From the NCBI GenBank assembly GCA_021397835.1, contig JAJFZO010000049.1:3663001-3727000 (forward strand): 64,000 nucleotides of DNA, given 5' to 3'. The DNA comes from Moringa oleifera (lineage: Eukaryota > Streptophyta > Magnoliopsida > Brassicales > Moringaceae). A program made the translations under genes and the position numbers. Shown here one piece after another: positions 1 through 11,994 of this stretch. How positions within the stretch are numbered: position 1 is the first letter of the stretch; the number at the start of each line of letters is the position of its first letter. Under the pieces are notes generated by a model. It worked only from the letters and a program-made list of their open reading frames with translations, was not told where the DNA came from and ran no database searches.

Positions 1-47
1 TTTTTATTCTAATCTTACTTGCATTTCTCTTTCCTGTTTCACTTCAG

Positions 48-2135
48 GCATTGTTGCTGGTATTTTTACCATCACTCACTGCAAGATTCAAAAATATCGG
101 GGGCAGGACGACTGGGTTAGTTTTATAGCATCCCTTTTACATTTTAAATATGGTTCACTTTAGGAATTATTCATCCGTGTTGGACAAACATAAGCTTGAG
201 TTAGGAGTTATTATCATGTTGAAGTGCCTCACATAAATTGGCTTTTGAGTGGAGAGAAGTTTGAATGGAAGAGATGATGAAGAACATGAAACCAGAGCCT
301 AGCATCAATTTTGCCTTTAGATAGCTCCATTATGGATTTTGTCTGACTTTTTTGTGGCAAGCCTACTTGTCACGACTGGCACAGAGAAGAACCCTCTAAG
401 TTCTTAGGTTTAGCATCTTATGCCAGGTTTTGTGTTGTCTTTTCCTGGTTGAAAATGTTAGTTTCATGTTCACTGGATCTAAACAAGATAAGAAGTGATC
501 CAAGGTTCTGGAATTGGTTTGAGAATCATCTAGCGTTTATTTTTTTTTTCCTTGTAAGAAATCAGATTCCTTTCAGAAATTTAGAGAGAGAATAAGATTA
601 TTTTTTTTCTTTTCTTTTCTTTCTTTTTAAATTTTGTAATAAACAAGCAATGATGCTTACTTTAGTTGGAACCTTTAGTTTCATCTTGCATGTGTGGTAA
701 GATTGACATGTTACAAATGAACTAAAATTGTCAGTCAACTGTTTTGAGTACTGCATCTTTCTATTCATTGATTAGTTTTGTTATCCAAAAGCAATACATC
801 TTTCTGTTGTCAAAAATCTGACATTTGATATAGAGCATTAGCTGGTGCATGACGTGGGAAGCATGGATTTTTCATTGCAAAGTTGAAAATCCAGATGTGA
901 TCATTTGTTATGGGATTGAACAAGGAGGAGCTTCATCCAGCATGCATCATGAATCATAAGAACTTCAAGCATCAAGGATGATTATTTGTCTAAGATCTTG
1001 TGGGTTGTAGTGAATTGAAGGTTATGTACTGCAACGGTTTCCTGGTCTGATGCTTGCAAATTGGTTTTAATATTGTGGTAGCTTGTTCTGCAACTAAGAT
1101 TTGATAAAGTTGAAGCCTGGCATATAGAATCTCATTAGCATATAAGGATAAGACCATTGCAATGGGATTTTGAAGATTTGATTATATGCTTCTGATGATG
1201 TCATACTTTATAAGACTTTCTAGTTGCTGACTCTGACAACTATTTTGTGTGATGATTCCCATTGTTATGCCCTAAGGAATTGGACATGAAGAAACACTTC
1301 TGAATCTGCTTGCCGCATTAGTCACTTCTGGTAGATTTCAGACATAAAGTACTGTGCCTTGATCAGCATAAAACTTTAACTCATTTGAAAGAAAAATACA
1401 CACTGCCAAAGTGTTTTCTTTTTCTCGTAGAAATATAAAGCTCTATTCCTTTGAGCGAAAAGATACATTGTTTGTTCCTTCTCCCCTTTTAATTAAGCAT
1501 GTTATGCTGGGAAGTGAAGCTGCTCACAGTTTCTAAAGAATCAGAAGAAATACTGAGAATAAAGTGGGTATTAATTCCACAGCATTGAAGTATATCTTAG
1601 CACTAGACATTTAAAATGCTGACAAATTCAACACCAGAATAAATAAGATGCTTCTGACTGGTGCTTACGAGGCCTTCTTGTCGAATGTGATAAAGTAAAG
1701 GTCCAAGTTCCTAAATTTTGCATGTCCATGAAACATTGTTTCTTGCTTTCTGTTTCCTGATTTCAAAGTGCATGTGGGATAGGAGTAAACTTGTTTTCAC
1801 TCATGATAGCGAGGAGTACATTACTCATTTAATTGATTATTATGACAATAGTGAAACTCTTAAGGTTTTGTGGAATCTTTTTCTCTGAAACAGTGGTTCT
1901 TTTAAGTTTTCTAACATCTTTCTCTCGGAAGTTGTTTCAGCATGGCTTTACAACCTGCTAAGTGCTTATGAATATCAGTGATTGTCTTCTCTTTTCTCAG
2001 GTGAATTCTTTGATTGCTGGGGCTGCAGCTGGGGCAGCTGTTGCTGCTGGGACACGAAGTTGGAGTCAGGTTATTGGGACAGCAGGGTTGGTTTCTGCGT
2101 TTAGTGTGGCAGCTAACTACTCCAGAACAAATTGA
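48..2135 (+). CDS. OEP16-4: OEP16-4-like Tim17/Tim22/Tim23-family protein, 3' end only
   Basis: Two coding exons are visible: 48-115 (acceptor AG at 46-47, donor GTTAGT at 116) and 2001-2135 (acceptor CTTTTCTCAG, stop TGA 2133-2135), joined across an 1885-base intron. Upstream exons lie outside the window. The joined frame contains GIVAGIFTITHCKIQKYRG followed, over the splice, by DDWVNSLIAGAAAGAAV and ends SAFSVAANYSRTN. This closely resembles the C-terminal half of Arabidopsis OEP16-4 (At3g62880 as recalled). Family members are small four-helix membrane proteins of the PRAT group, in the plastid outer envelope or mitochondrial membranes. The Gly/Ala-rich stretch is the last membrane helix. 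Identity is confident; the transport substrate cannot be inferred from this fragment. Confidence 0.85.
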
Positions 2136-2596
2136 ATGTCTTGTGGCAAAAAAGTGGGAGGAACAACGTGAATCTAACTTTTGTGCTTCTTACATCATCC
2201 TTTATGCTGCCTCTTAGTGTTTTCTATACTTTCCATGGTGACTACATCAAAGCTTCTCTCATGTAATATCAGATGTTGACTTTGGTATACGTGGAGCTTC
2301 CTTTTTCCCCCAATTTTCTTCTACTAAGCCAGTGCAGGTATTAAAAATAGTCTTTTTAACTCATTCATTGGGCACCTTGAACTTACAATGTTTTGTTTGT
2401 ATCTAATGCAATATCTTTAATGGTAAGTCCTTTGCTCCACTTTAACATTTTGTGTGCCAGTAAATGTATGGCATGCTGGAGGAAGCAACTATTCTGCGAA
2501 TGTCCTATTTGTAACGTGCAGCCTTTTGTATGGAGTGAAATGCCAGGTTGATGTGAAATAATTTCTTCTGAGACATGCATACATTAGATACACTAA

Positions 2597-2636
<40 letters not shown>

Positions 2637-4808
2637 TAAATGCCTAGTGTAGCTCAATATTTTATCAAAAGCTATGCACGAATGCTAACCAAGTTACAAG
2701 ATAACTTCAGCAAGGTTGACATGTATTCACCACTTCTCTGGAACTTCATCAGCTCAAAGGCACAAGTCTGGTTTGTTCTTGAACCTGCCTTTTCATGGCT
2801 TCTCAGTGAACTTTCCTTTGACCCTGTTTAAATCCAAAATCATTGCCTGCCGCCACCTCATTGTTGACTAGTTTTATCATTCTTGGTGAACCCTATTTTA
2901 TTTTCTATCTTTTCTGGGTAACAAAATCATTTGCGGTTGCTTTCATGATCACCTGTTGCAAGGGCTCAGTAGATTTTATAGCCTGCGATTGTATTTACTC
3001 CTGTTAAGCATGCTAAGGAAGTTTCCTTTAATTCAATTGTTGTTTTTCAAGGTCATATCTAATTCCTTTATTCCTATTTCCTGGAGATGTTGAATTTTGG
3101 TGTAGAGTTAGTAAACTACAGTTAATAGGGAAGTTATCATGGAATGAGCATGAATATAAGCTTCATATCTGTCTATTTACTCAAACCTAATCCTCAGTAT
3201 GATCCGTGTGGGTTTGGTTTTAGCCACCAATGACATTTTTGGAAGAACTCAATCATGTAGTTGGGTGACCTGCAACTTGTGATGTGTAATTTGATCCCAA
3301 TTGGACTTGTTTATTTGCTTAACTACTAAATCTGATATCTTCATTTATTTCAAGTCATGTCTCCTGTACAAGGGACCCCCTTCATGCTTTCGTAAGATTT
3401 TGCTGTCTATCTTCCTCATATACTGTTCTCCAATGTTGTTTGCTCTGTTCCCCACCAAACTTGGCCAAAAGAGGATGGTCTTCTGAAAGTGATTTATGGC
3501 GTCAAAGGTTATCTGGCTTCAACCCGAGTAATTTATTGACGGTGGACTTTTCCTTTGAATTTGTGAGGCCTAATACCTAATGCCGTGATTGGGCTTGATG
3601 CCTTTGATTTGTATCAAAAATGAAATAATTTTGATCAAAAGCAAAGCTAGTGAATGGACGCATTATTTTTTGTTAATTAAAAATTTTTATTGATTTGATT
3701 TTTTTTAATTTTTACAAATAAAAATAAAAAAATCATATTTTATTATATTAGTATAATAAAAATATATTTATTTATTTATTAAATAACTAAATATTAATTT
3801 TTTCGGATAAAAATCTCACAAATATGTTATTAATTAAATTATCATATTCAAAAAAATGATAAATCAAATTTTATCTTTTAATTCATATTAAAATAAATTT
3901 TATCAAAAAATTTTAAAATTTGAAGATATTTAAATTGAAGATTTTATATAATAAATTTTGATTTAAAAATTTTTACTGATATAAAAAAAATTCAACTTAT
4001 CATCACAACAAAATTTAAGATTTTATGAGTATTGACAATATATTTTTTAAAATTTATAATATCAAATTTAAAAAATTTATAAAAATAAATTTTATATCAA
4101 AAATTATTTAAATTTAACAAATGAATTCAAAATAGAGTAAAAAATTCATTTGAATGATTTTTAAAATATTTAACAATTAAAATATTTTTAAATTTTTTAT
4201 AATCATTTAAAATAAGATTGGATTTGTTATTTCTCGAATTTGAGAGTTTGATTGGTAATATAAAACAAGTATTAAAGTTTTATATAATTTATTTTAAATT
4301 TAATAATTAAATTTTTTATTTTTATTTATTTTTATATGAATATTTAAATTATAAAAAATATATTTTAAAAAATTTATATTAAAAAATTGAACATATTCTC
4401 AGATTAATAAAGGATTTGCATTTTTTTTAAAATTAATAAATAGAGATCTTGATCCAATTTCCATAGATACTCTGTTAGAAGTTGATTTAAAGGGATTGTC
4501 TCCCTAATTTTATTGGGAGCATTTTTGTTTGCTAATGTAGTAATGGGAAACAGAAGTTTCAAAAGGGAAGCTCTGAAGTCAGTCAAACGTAAAGATGGAG
4601 TTCCATTATTGATTCTTTTATTTATCTGTTGTTTTCAGGGGTAATAAAATATGGACATTGGTGATAACGATGGGGAGAGCAACAGATGCATGGGGGCTGA
4701 TGCAGCATCCATTACTACCCCATCAGCACTTAAAAGGGTTGGACCAAATTCACACGCCACACCCTCCTTTGGAAATTTTCAATTTCAGTTAACAAAATCA
4801 AACCACCT
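2136..4808. other. Intergenic region downstream of OEP16-4
   Basis: This stretch should begin with the OEP16-4 3' UTR. It contains an (AT)n microsatellite at 2602-2634 and a very AT-rich low-complexity block at about 3650-4440. Short open frames at 2383, 2640, 3301 and 4404 have no recognisable product or splice context. I see no gene here. Confidence 0.6.
2602..2634. repeat. (AT)n microsatellite
   Basis: An uninterrupted run of alternating T and A, about 33 bases, lies between the OEP16-4 and hydrolase genes. Confidence 0.95.
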
Positions 4809-4826
4809 TATATATGTAATACTCAA

Positions 4827-4864
<38 letters not shown>
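4809..4864 (+). promoter_or_regulatory. Putative TATA box and (CT)17 leader of the MAGL-like gene
   Basis: TATATAT at 4809-4815 is followed closely by a pure CT run at 4831-4864, about 160-215 bases upstream of the ATG at 5024. A TATA box followed by a pyrimidine-rich patch is a common plant core-promoter layout. The transcription start is inferred, not shown. Confidence 0.4.
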
Positions 4865-4867
<3 letters not shown>

Positions 4868-5023
4868 AAAACATTCCTGTTGTTTCTTTGTAAGTCCTAT
4901 TACCATTGCCAGGGAAAGTTGGCCCCATTCACGCTCTTACGTGAATTCGGAGAGTGATCGTGCCGGTGATTGTTGCTCTAGCCATCGTTTAATCTTCTCT
5001 GCTCTGCGTTTTTCGTATCAATC

Positions 5024-5263
5024 ATGGAGGGCGAATACCTGGAGGTAACTTTTATATATCTGCCTTTCCTTTTACGATCTCCTCTTTGATAGTTCTGCAC
5101 TTGCGTTACTATTTTGAGATCGTTTCGTTAATAAGTTCTGTTGTTACGATTGATGATATGAAGGCATACATAAGGAATTCAAGAGGAGTGCAGCTCTTCA
5201 CATGCCGATGGTTGCCTTTCTCTTCTCCAAAAGCTCTCGTTTTCCTCTGCCATGGTATTTCTG

Positions 5264-5310
<47 letters not shown>

Positions 5311-7839
5311 TCCTGCCTCGCCTCTCCAACGTTCAATCCGTTAATGGCTTCTTGCAGGTTATGGCATGGAATGCAGTCATTTCATGAGAGGTAATAAACT
5401 TACCTTTGGACTTTTTCTTCTTATTTGCTATTTTTAAGCCCAATTTTCTTCTTTTTTCGCCACAAAAAACTAATATAATTAATTATATTATATTAAACTT
5501 TTAAAAATTATTGAGCTAATCGACGATTTGCTCTAAAATAAAAATTAAAAAATATTTTTTCTAAGAATTATTTATTTTTATCAAAAAACTATTTGTTTGT
5601 CAGATAAAATAGATAGAAAAATAGAAGATGAAGGTAACCATTTCTTGACCAGTGTGCCCCTTTTTTTTTTCCCGCTCACACTTGTCCTTAGCGTAAGGTG
5701 ACGTAACGAAAACCCGTCAAGCGCGGGTGACTACATCACCGCATCCCTCATCTTTTTTCTCCATTTGCCTCTTGGTCTCTTTTCCTCTGGGCCCCAATTT
5801 TGTTGACGTTGCTTGGCTCAGTTTTTGCCATGACCATAAGCGGCCCGTTCCCTGCCACTCCTGCCGCCATCCCGTCACCCGTTCTTTATTGTTTTTTTAA
5901 TCCTATATTACTTTTCCGTCCACTGATGGGGACACTTTTATCAGTCAGCTTTGCTTTTGGAACCAGTAATTAATTAAAAACTTTTACGAAATAAAACCTG
6001 ATTTTTCTAATATTGTTTGACTAATTATTTAACTAATTTTATTCTGATTACTTTCTTGATGGGTACCTTAGAGACTAATTCCGATCTCCACTAATAAAAG
6101 ATTAATGTAGCTTTGACTAACTAATTAATTAATTTAATGCTGTTACATTTTTCTATTCCAAATTGGGAAGAAATTGGGTGTTATAGTTAGGGAGTAAATA
6201 TAAAATACTATAAAGTTATCATATCATGCCTTTTCAATTGGTGGAGGCATATTTTTCTTGAGGATCTTCACTTCTTTCAATGATGTGGGGTCATGATCTG
6301 ATCTTTCTGGTCTAAAAATAACATGTGGGTCTGATCAATTACTTTGGTTAGGTCGCTAAACAATCAATACTTTAAATCAAATATTTTCAGTGACCGACCA
6401 TGTTTTTCCCAATAAAATGTGGCCCATAGAAAATAAAAGTTACAGACTAATATAAGCTTCATTAAATCATAAATTACTTAGATAATTTAGTGTTGAAAAT
6501 TGGAGTTGATCATGGATTTAATCTGTGTTTTCATTAGAGTGCGGAACCAGGCTTGCAGCCTCCGGGTACGCTGTGTTTGGGATTGACTATGAGGGGCATG
6601 GACGGTCCAGGGGCGCCCGGTGTTACATCAAGAAGTTTGAGAACATTATCAACGACTGCTATGACTTCTTCACGTCAATTTCTGGTATGCAGATATTACT
6701 GGTTGCTTTCAATTAGATTCCTAAAGCATACGCAATGTACATAAATGGTAGTTCACCAGCTGAGTTTGGTTACTTTTATGGGTTTACAGCAGAGGAAGGA
6801 TACAGGGACAAGGGCAGGTTCTTGTACGGAGAATCAATGGGAGGTGCGGTTGCCCTGTTGCTTCACAAGAAGGACCCCTCTTTTTTCAGTGGTGCTGTTC
6901 TTGTTGCGCCCATGTGTAAGGTAAGTAGGTGCCATGGAAGGCCTATGATTAATTAATATAGAATGACAGAACATTGAATACACTATTACGCGTAATATGT
7001 AGATATCAGAGAAGGTGAAGCCACACCCAGTTGTAGTGAATTTGTTGACCAGGGTTGAAGAGGTCATACCCAAATGGAAGATAGTACCCACAAAAGATGT
7101 CATCGACTCAGCCTTCAAGGACCCTGTTAAGCGAGAAGAGGTCAGTTTTCTCCCCTTTGAAATTACTTCAGAAGATCCTGAACAAAACTTTTAGTAATCA
7201 GGGCCACTTACAAAGGAAAGATCATCATCCTTCCAGACTGTTTTGGTTCATGATGGGTGTAGGTAAGGAGCAACAAGTTGATATACCAAGACAAACCAAG
7301 ACTGAAAACTGCCCTGGAAATGCTGAGAACCAGCATGAGCCTTGAACACAGCTTACACGAGGTAGTCATTGTGTTATCATGTCTCTTCTCTACCTAATTT
7401 CGTGCACCAAATTTAAGTACAATCTCAATTTTGGTAAGGTATTTGTTTGCTTTTATTGTTGTTTGGTGGGCAGGTGACACTACCATTCTTTGTGTTGCAT
7501 GGGGAAGCAGACATAGTGACAGACCCGGAAGTAAGCAAGGCCTTGTATGAGAAAGCCAGCAGCAAAGACAAGACCATAAAGCTTTACCCAGGAATGTGGC
7601 ATGCCTTGACAGCCGGAGAACCGGACGATAACATAGCCCTTGTCTTTGCCGATATCATAGCGTGGCTGGACAAGCGATTCTGTGATGGCAGTGGCCTCAA
7701 TGTCAGGCCGATTCGGGCCTTTAGCCTTGACGTTGACAGAATCACCAAGGCGGAAGACCAGATACAACAGGGACCTTCCACTGTCAGCTGCTTTTGTGGA
7801 TTGAAGGGACGCCACTTGCTTCACCATTCGTCAATGTAG
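5024..7839 (+). CDS. MAGL: Monoacylglycerol lipase-like alpha/beta hydrolase (MAGL8/MAGL12-like)
   Basis: Eight coding exons: 5024-5044, 5164-5254, 5358-5390, 6538-6684, 6790-6920, 7003-7140, 7263-7361 and 7474-7839, giving 1026 nt and 341 aa. All junctions are GT-AG and all phases agree. The protein has the Hydrolase_4/lysophospholipase fold: oxyanion motif CHGYG from residue 36, nucleophile elbow GESMGG with Ser113, catalytic Asp in HGEADIV (Asp233) and catalytic His in WHALTAGEP (His263). The triad is complete. Family members hydrolyse monoacylglycerols, lysophospholipids or related esters; the closest recalled relatives are At2g47630 and At3g62860. Caffeoylshikimate esterase is a paralogue and its activity should not be assumed. 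CT microsatellites lie in the leader and in intron 2; intron 3 is the longest, 1147 bases. Confidence 0.9.
5266..5306. repeat. (TC)n microsatellite in intron 2 of the MAGL-like gene
   Basis: A pure TC run of about 41 bases begins 11 bases after the intron 2 donor at 5255. It could extend the pyrimidine tract used for 3' splice-site recognition at 5357. It is probably length-polymorphic. Confidence 0.95.
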
Positions 7840-8716
7840 CATAATTTGTTCATATGTAGACTTTTTTTTAGTCTTATTTCCAATAAGAAATGCGATTTGT
7901 CCCTTTCTTAATTACCTGTATCAATTTCTAGTTTATTATTCTCTTGATTTTTTACATCCTAATTAATTGGGGTTCTCAAGAATAAAGGATTTTTAAACAA
8001 ATTGAAAAAACTCACTTGCAATTTACTACAGAATTTGGTTATTTGAAAATTTCAGATAGCCTTAGAATTGCAAAAAAATTAAAACAGATTGAAGAACATT
8101 ATTAGACTTTGAAATTTACTGTTAAATTATATTGAGGATATAATCATACATAGGGGTCCCATTAAAATTTAAAAAGTAAATATACATTTCTTAAAATACT
8201 CAAATAAAAACGGAGCCTGTATGTTTTCCGAATGGCGATCCAATGGCCCAAGACGCTGAGCCCAAGTGATGAATCCTTTAATGGACTCACTTGGGCCGGA
8301 GTGTAGGAGAACCAAAAGGGAGGAGGATGTTGAGCCGAAGGGATGGTCCGCAAAATGGATTTTTTTGGTCCCATTTAAATGGACCAATACATCTCAGGGT
8401 TGCTACACCGCAGCCCTCATCTACTAGAATGGGTCGTGTCTACTAGACCGTACTAGTCTCATTTACATTTGTCCCGCGAAAAGACCGCCTGCGCCCTCAA
8501 AATCGTAGTCCTCTCAAGCAAGGTCTTCGGTAGAAGAATTCTTAAAATCCATTCACTGAACCTCGACTCTGTGAGTTGCCTACACCTTTGTCTTCCTTGT
8601 TGGATTTTCTCTAATTTTTGGCTTACCGTGTAACCTTCGTCTGATATACGCTCTCTGCAGGAACCCTAATCAGTCTCTCTTGCAGGTGTGCTTGAAGAAA
8701 ATTGCATTCAGTCAAC
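7840..8716 (+). promoter_or_regulatory. Intergenic region with SmD2 promoter: site II motifs, telo-box, inverted repeat
   Basis: The first part should hold the MAGL-like 3' UTR. Toward SmD2 there are site II-type motifs, GGCCCA at 8245-8250 and TGGGCC at 8292-8297, and a telo-box AACCCTAA at 8662-8669. Site II plus telo-box is the known arrangement in plant genes for ribosomal and other housekeeping components. A perfect 10-base inverted repeat, GCCCAAGTGA (8260-8269) and TCACTTGGGC (8287-8296), overlaps the site II cluster. No gene is seen. Confidence 0.5.
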
Positions 8717-11285
8717 ATGAGGTACTCTCTCTCTTTTCGCTGCCGCTACGCCCTTTCGCTTATTTCCTGATTATATCGGTGTAGCTAGCTAGGATATGTA
8801 TTTAGCCAATCATTTAATTGAAGAGTACTTTGTTCGAGTCCTAACTCTTTTTTTTTTTTTTTTCTCTTCCGCGCATAGTAATGTATAGATGGGTCAGCTA
8901 TGTAAAGCCAGACAAATTACACTTTTATACCTTCTAATTCTCGGGTATTTGATGTCTATATTTATTAGTTAGCTTTCATTTCCTGGTTTGATGACACCTT
9001 TAAGTCAGTGTAAGCGCATGCATGTAAAAAATTCAAGGGGCATATGATATTGAGGAAGAAAAATGCGATCAAATTTGGTTGCCGTGACAGTATGATACTT
9101 GAGTTGCACTTCTGTTGCAAATGCCTATTCCACCTCTCTAGGCTTTTCTTTTTTTGAATTCACACACAGATGTACATCTTTTTACTTATGTTTTTTCAAT
9201 TGGTGACACTGGTAGTTTAAAATATTCCATTAATGGATCTTTTGAAGCTTGAACGTCATTCAAGTGAAAGGGCCATTCGCTTCAGTACATTGCACAAAAT
9301 TTTAATGTTGATGTTGTGGCATCAAATTTTGGTTTGCATTTCTGTGATGGCTTTGTTTGCAATAATTGTCAGTTGATGAAGCTACACATGAAGAAAATTT
9401 AATTTCCATGATATGTCAAATAATATTCTTGTTTCTTCTTGTTTGACTCATTATATGATATTTCCTTTAACTCTTGCTTGCCTTGACCTTACATTTGCAG
9501 TTCACATCATGAATTTCTATTTAGTAATTTGAAGTATACAGCTGCTCTAACCATGAAGTTATTGTCACTAATTAAAATCATTTTTAGAAAATTATTGTAA
9601 AAAATATTAGATGAATTTTGATCATTTGTTTCTATTATTTGCATTTTTATTGGGAAAAAAAGGCTGACATATCACTATTTTCTTTTTTCCTTTTTCCATT
9701 TTTTCTGTTGCAGCAAGCTGATGGATGAGGATACCACGGTAAGTCATCTGACTTCTCGATCCCTATGCTCAGCTTTTTTATTGACGTGGTTGGAAGTCAC
9801 ACTTCTGGACTCTTGGGGCCTTTTGTCCTCCTCTCCTCTCCCCCCCCCCCCCCCCCCCAACAAAAAAAAAAAAAGAAAAAGGAAAAAAACTCAAAAGAAT
9901 GTAAGAAAGAAGCATCATGTTATGTTTTTTTTTTTTTTTCTTTCTTTCGTTTCTCATATTGGTCTTCATTGTGAACACATGCACATGTGCATGCTATTGC
10001 ATTTGCGTGACCAGACGTGGGAACCCAAATGAACCAGTTGATGATGTCATGCCTCTGTGGGCTCTGATGCATTTGTGCTGTCATGCCCCTTTGTGTTCTA
10101 ATATTCTTTCACTGGACTGGCAAAAAGGATAAACATAGTAAATCCTAATTCTTCTATTCTCGTTTTTTGGCTTTTGGTTATAATTACTCAATAGTTGTGT
10201 CAAATCTTGAGATTATTAGCCGTGATTGCCTTTGCATATTTTTATTGGATTTCTTGCCCTCAGTTTAATGTTTTAGTATAGTCATGCTTTTGGTAGTCTA
10301 CTATAGCAAGTCCATATCGTTCTGGTAACATCTTAATTTTTAGGTTTTCTTCTGTGGATAAGGTTATTCTTTCACAGTATGAAGTGTATAATGTTTGCGT
10401 GTACCTTCTGTAACAGGGAAAGAATGAGGAAGAGGAATTCAACACCGGACCTCTCTCAGTTCTGATGATGAGCGTTAAAAATAACACCCAGGTATGTTAT
10501 CTTAATAGCTGTGAACATGGTACTATATTCTTTGTCAGGCCTGGTATTATTGTTAGAGGAAATGTTTGTAATTTGATAAGAGTAGTTAATGGTGGCTTGA
10601 TAGCTAGAGAGCTGTCTGGGAAATCATAGACCCAGCCGGGGATAGTCTGATCTGGCTGGAGATTACATTTTAAGGTGAGCCCTGCGCCAGTATAGCTTAG
10701 GCATGGATACATGCTCTTCTAAATCCTTATGATTGTTGTTTTCACCAGAACTAATAATATTGTGTGTATTGGCCCTGCCTGATCCAACTTTGGAAACTCC
10801 CAACCAGCTCCTTTGTTTTGATGCTTTTTGCCTGGAGTTCTCCATCCAGATTTTATTGGATTGAAATCAGTGAGTGAAAAGAAATATGGATAGGACTTGT
10901 TTATTAGCTGCTTAGATTTTATAGTACTTGGATTTCACCGATGATTCATTGATAGTATGCGTTTAAATTTTAGGTTCTGATTAACTGCCGAAACAACAAG
11001 AAACTTCTTGGGCGAGTGAGGGCATTTGATCGTCACTGCAACATGGTTCTTGAAAATGTTAGAGAGATGTGGACTGAGGTCAGTAATTCTTCTAAGGAAA
11101 TCTTTGCCCCTCTGCCATAATATCTGGCAAACTGCTCCATCTAAGCATATATTTTGATTTTGCTTCAGGTGCCAAAAACTGGAAAAGGAAAGAAGAAAGC
11201 TTTACCAGTTAACAAAGATAGGTTTATCAGCAAGATGTTTCTTCGAGGAGACTCTGTCATCATTGTCCTTAGGAATCCGAATTAA
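8717..11285 (+). CDS. SMD2: Small nuclear ribonucleoprotein SmD2
   Basis: Five coding exons: 8717-8721 (only ATGAG), 9714-9738, 10417-10491, 10974-11078 and 11169-11285, giving 108 aa. The start codon is separated from the rest by a 992-base intron. The Sm1 and Sm2 motifs are intact: [19 protein letters not shown], then [16 protein letters not shown], and near the C-terminus [15 protein letters not shown]. SmD2 is one of seven Sm proteins forming the ring around the Sm site of U1, U2, U4 and U5 snRNAs; it is imported to the nucleus with the snRNP. Length matches the family. The lysine-rich loop [15 protein letters not shown] is typical of SmD2. Arabidopsis relatives recalled are At2g47640 and At3g62840. 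Confidence 0.96.
9841..9877. repeat. Poly(C)/poly(A) low-complexity tract in SmD2 intron 2
   Basis: Eighteen C residues (9841-9858) are followed by A-rich sequence. The tract lies about 100 bases after the donor at 9739, and open frames over it are compositional artefacts. Confidence 0.9.
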
Positions 11286-11994
11286 AATTTGGTAGAGTAG
11301 TTTTTGAGCTCTAGGTCTGGCAAGACATTCAGAAGACTAAACATGAAAAAGCTATTTGGCCTTTATGGAATGTATTGTCATTTACTTGAAAGTATCTTCT
11401 AATATTTTTAATGACTTGTTCTTGTCTGGATATTGTTAATGTTGGTGTATTGCAAGTGTTTTGAAAAACTATTATGGTGTCATGGTGGGAACTGTCTTGT
11501 CACTAAGGAGACAAGCACACTACACTAATGGTTTTTGTTGGGGCTTGGCTGCCCCAATACTAGTTGCCAACATAGAATGAGGAGGCCCAAAAAGCCATCT
11601 CCTTTCCAGTGAAATGGGGTTAGAACGGAAGTGAGCGAGTACAAGCCAACTTGGGTACGTTGCCTTCTCTGGAAGTGCAAGAAATGGAGAGAACACTGTT
11701 ATATTTGAACCATAAGGGCAAATGTGAATAGAAGAGGGTACTATTTTAGCAAGGTACATAACTCACATTGACTAATTAATAAATGTTAGCCCACTTCTAG
11801 AAAGCTGGAAAGGGATAAAATGGAATACAAAGAAGAAAGAAAAAGCTTATGCCAAAAGGAAGAGCTCATCTGAGGTACTTTATATAGCTACTACTGCTGT
11901 GGGTAGCACCATTGTTGTATTGTTCAAATAAGGAATTCTGCCCAACTGCAAGATCATCCTGTCCTTGGTTGCTCTTAACTATGCATATGCCGAC
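11286..11994. other. Convergent intergenic space between SmD2 and UXS
   Basis: The two genes face each other tail to tail, so these 709 bases should hold both 3' UTRs. A short minus-strand open frame at 11520-11759 has no recognisable domain or conserved context. No separate gene is supported. Confidence 0.6.

Noticed and set aside
4651..4893. 80 aa frame beginning MDIGDNDGESNR upstream of the MAGL-like gene
   Set aside because: Its second half is translation of the CT repeat and the region is better read as promoter and leader; no domain or splice context.
8828..8848. GTTCGAGTCC resembling a tRNA T-loop
   Set aside because: Flanking bases cannot form the T stem and no A or B box partner or acceptor stem is present.
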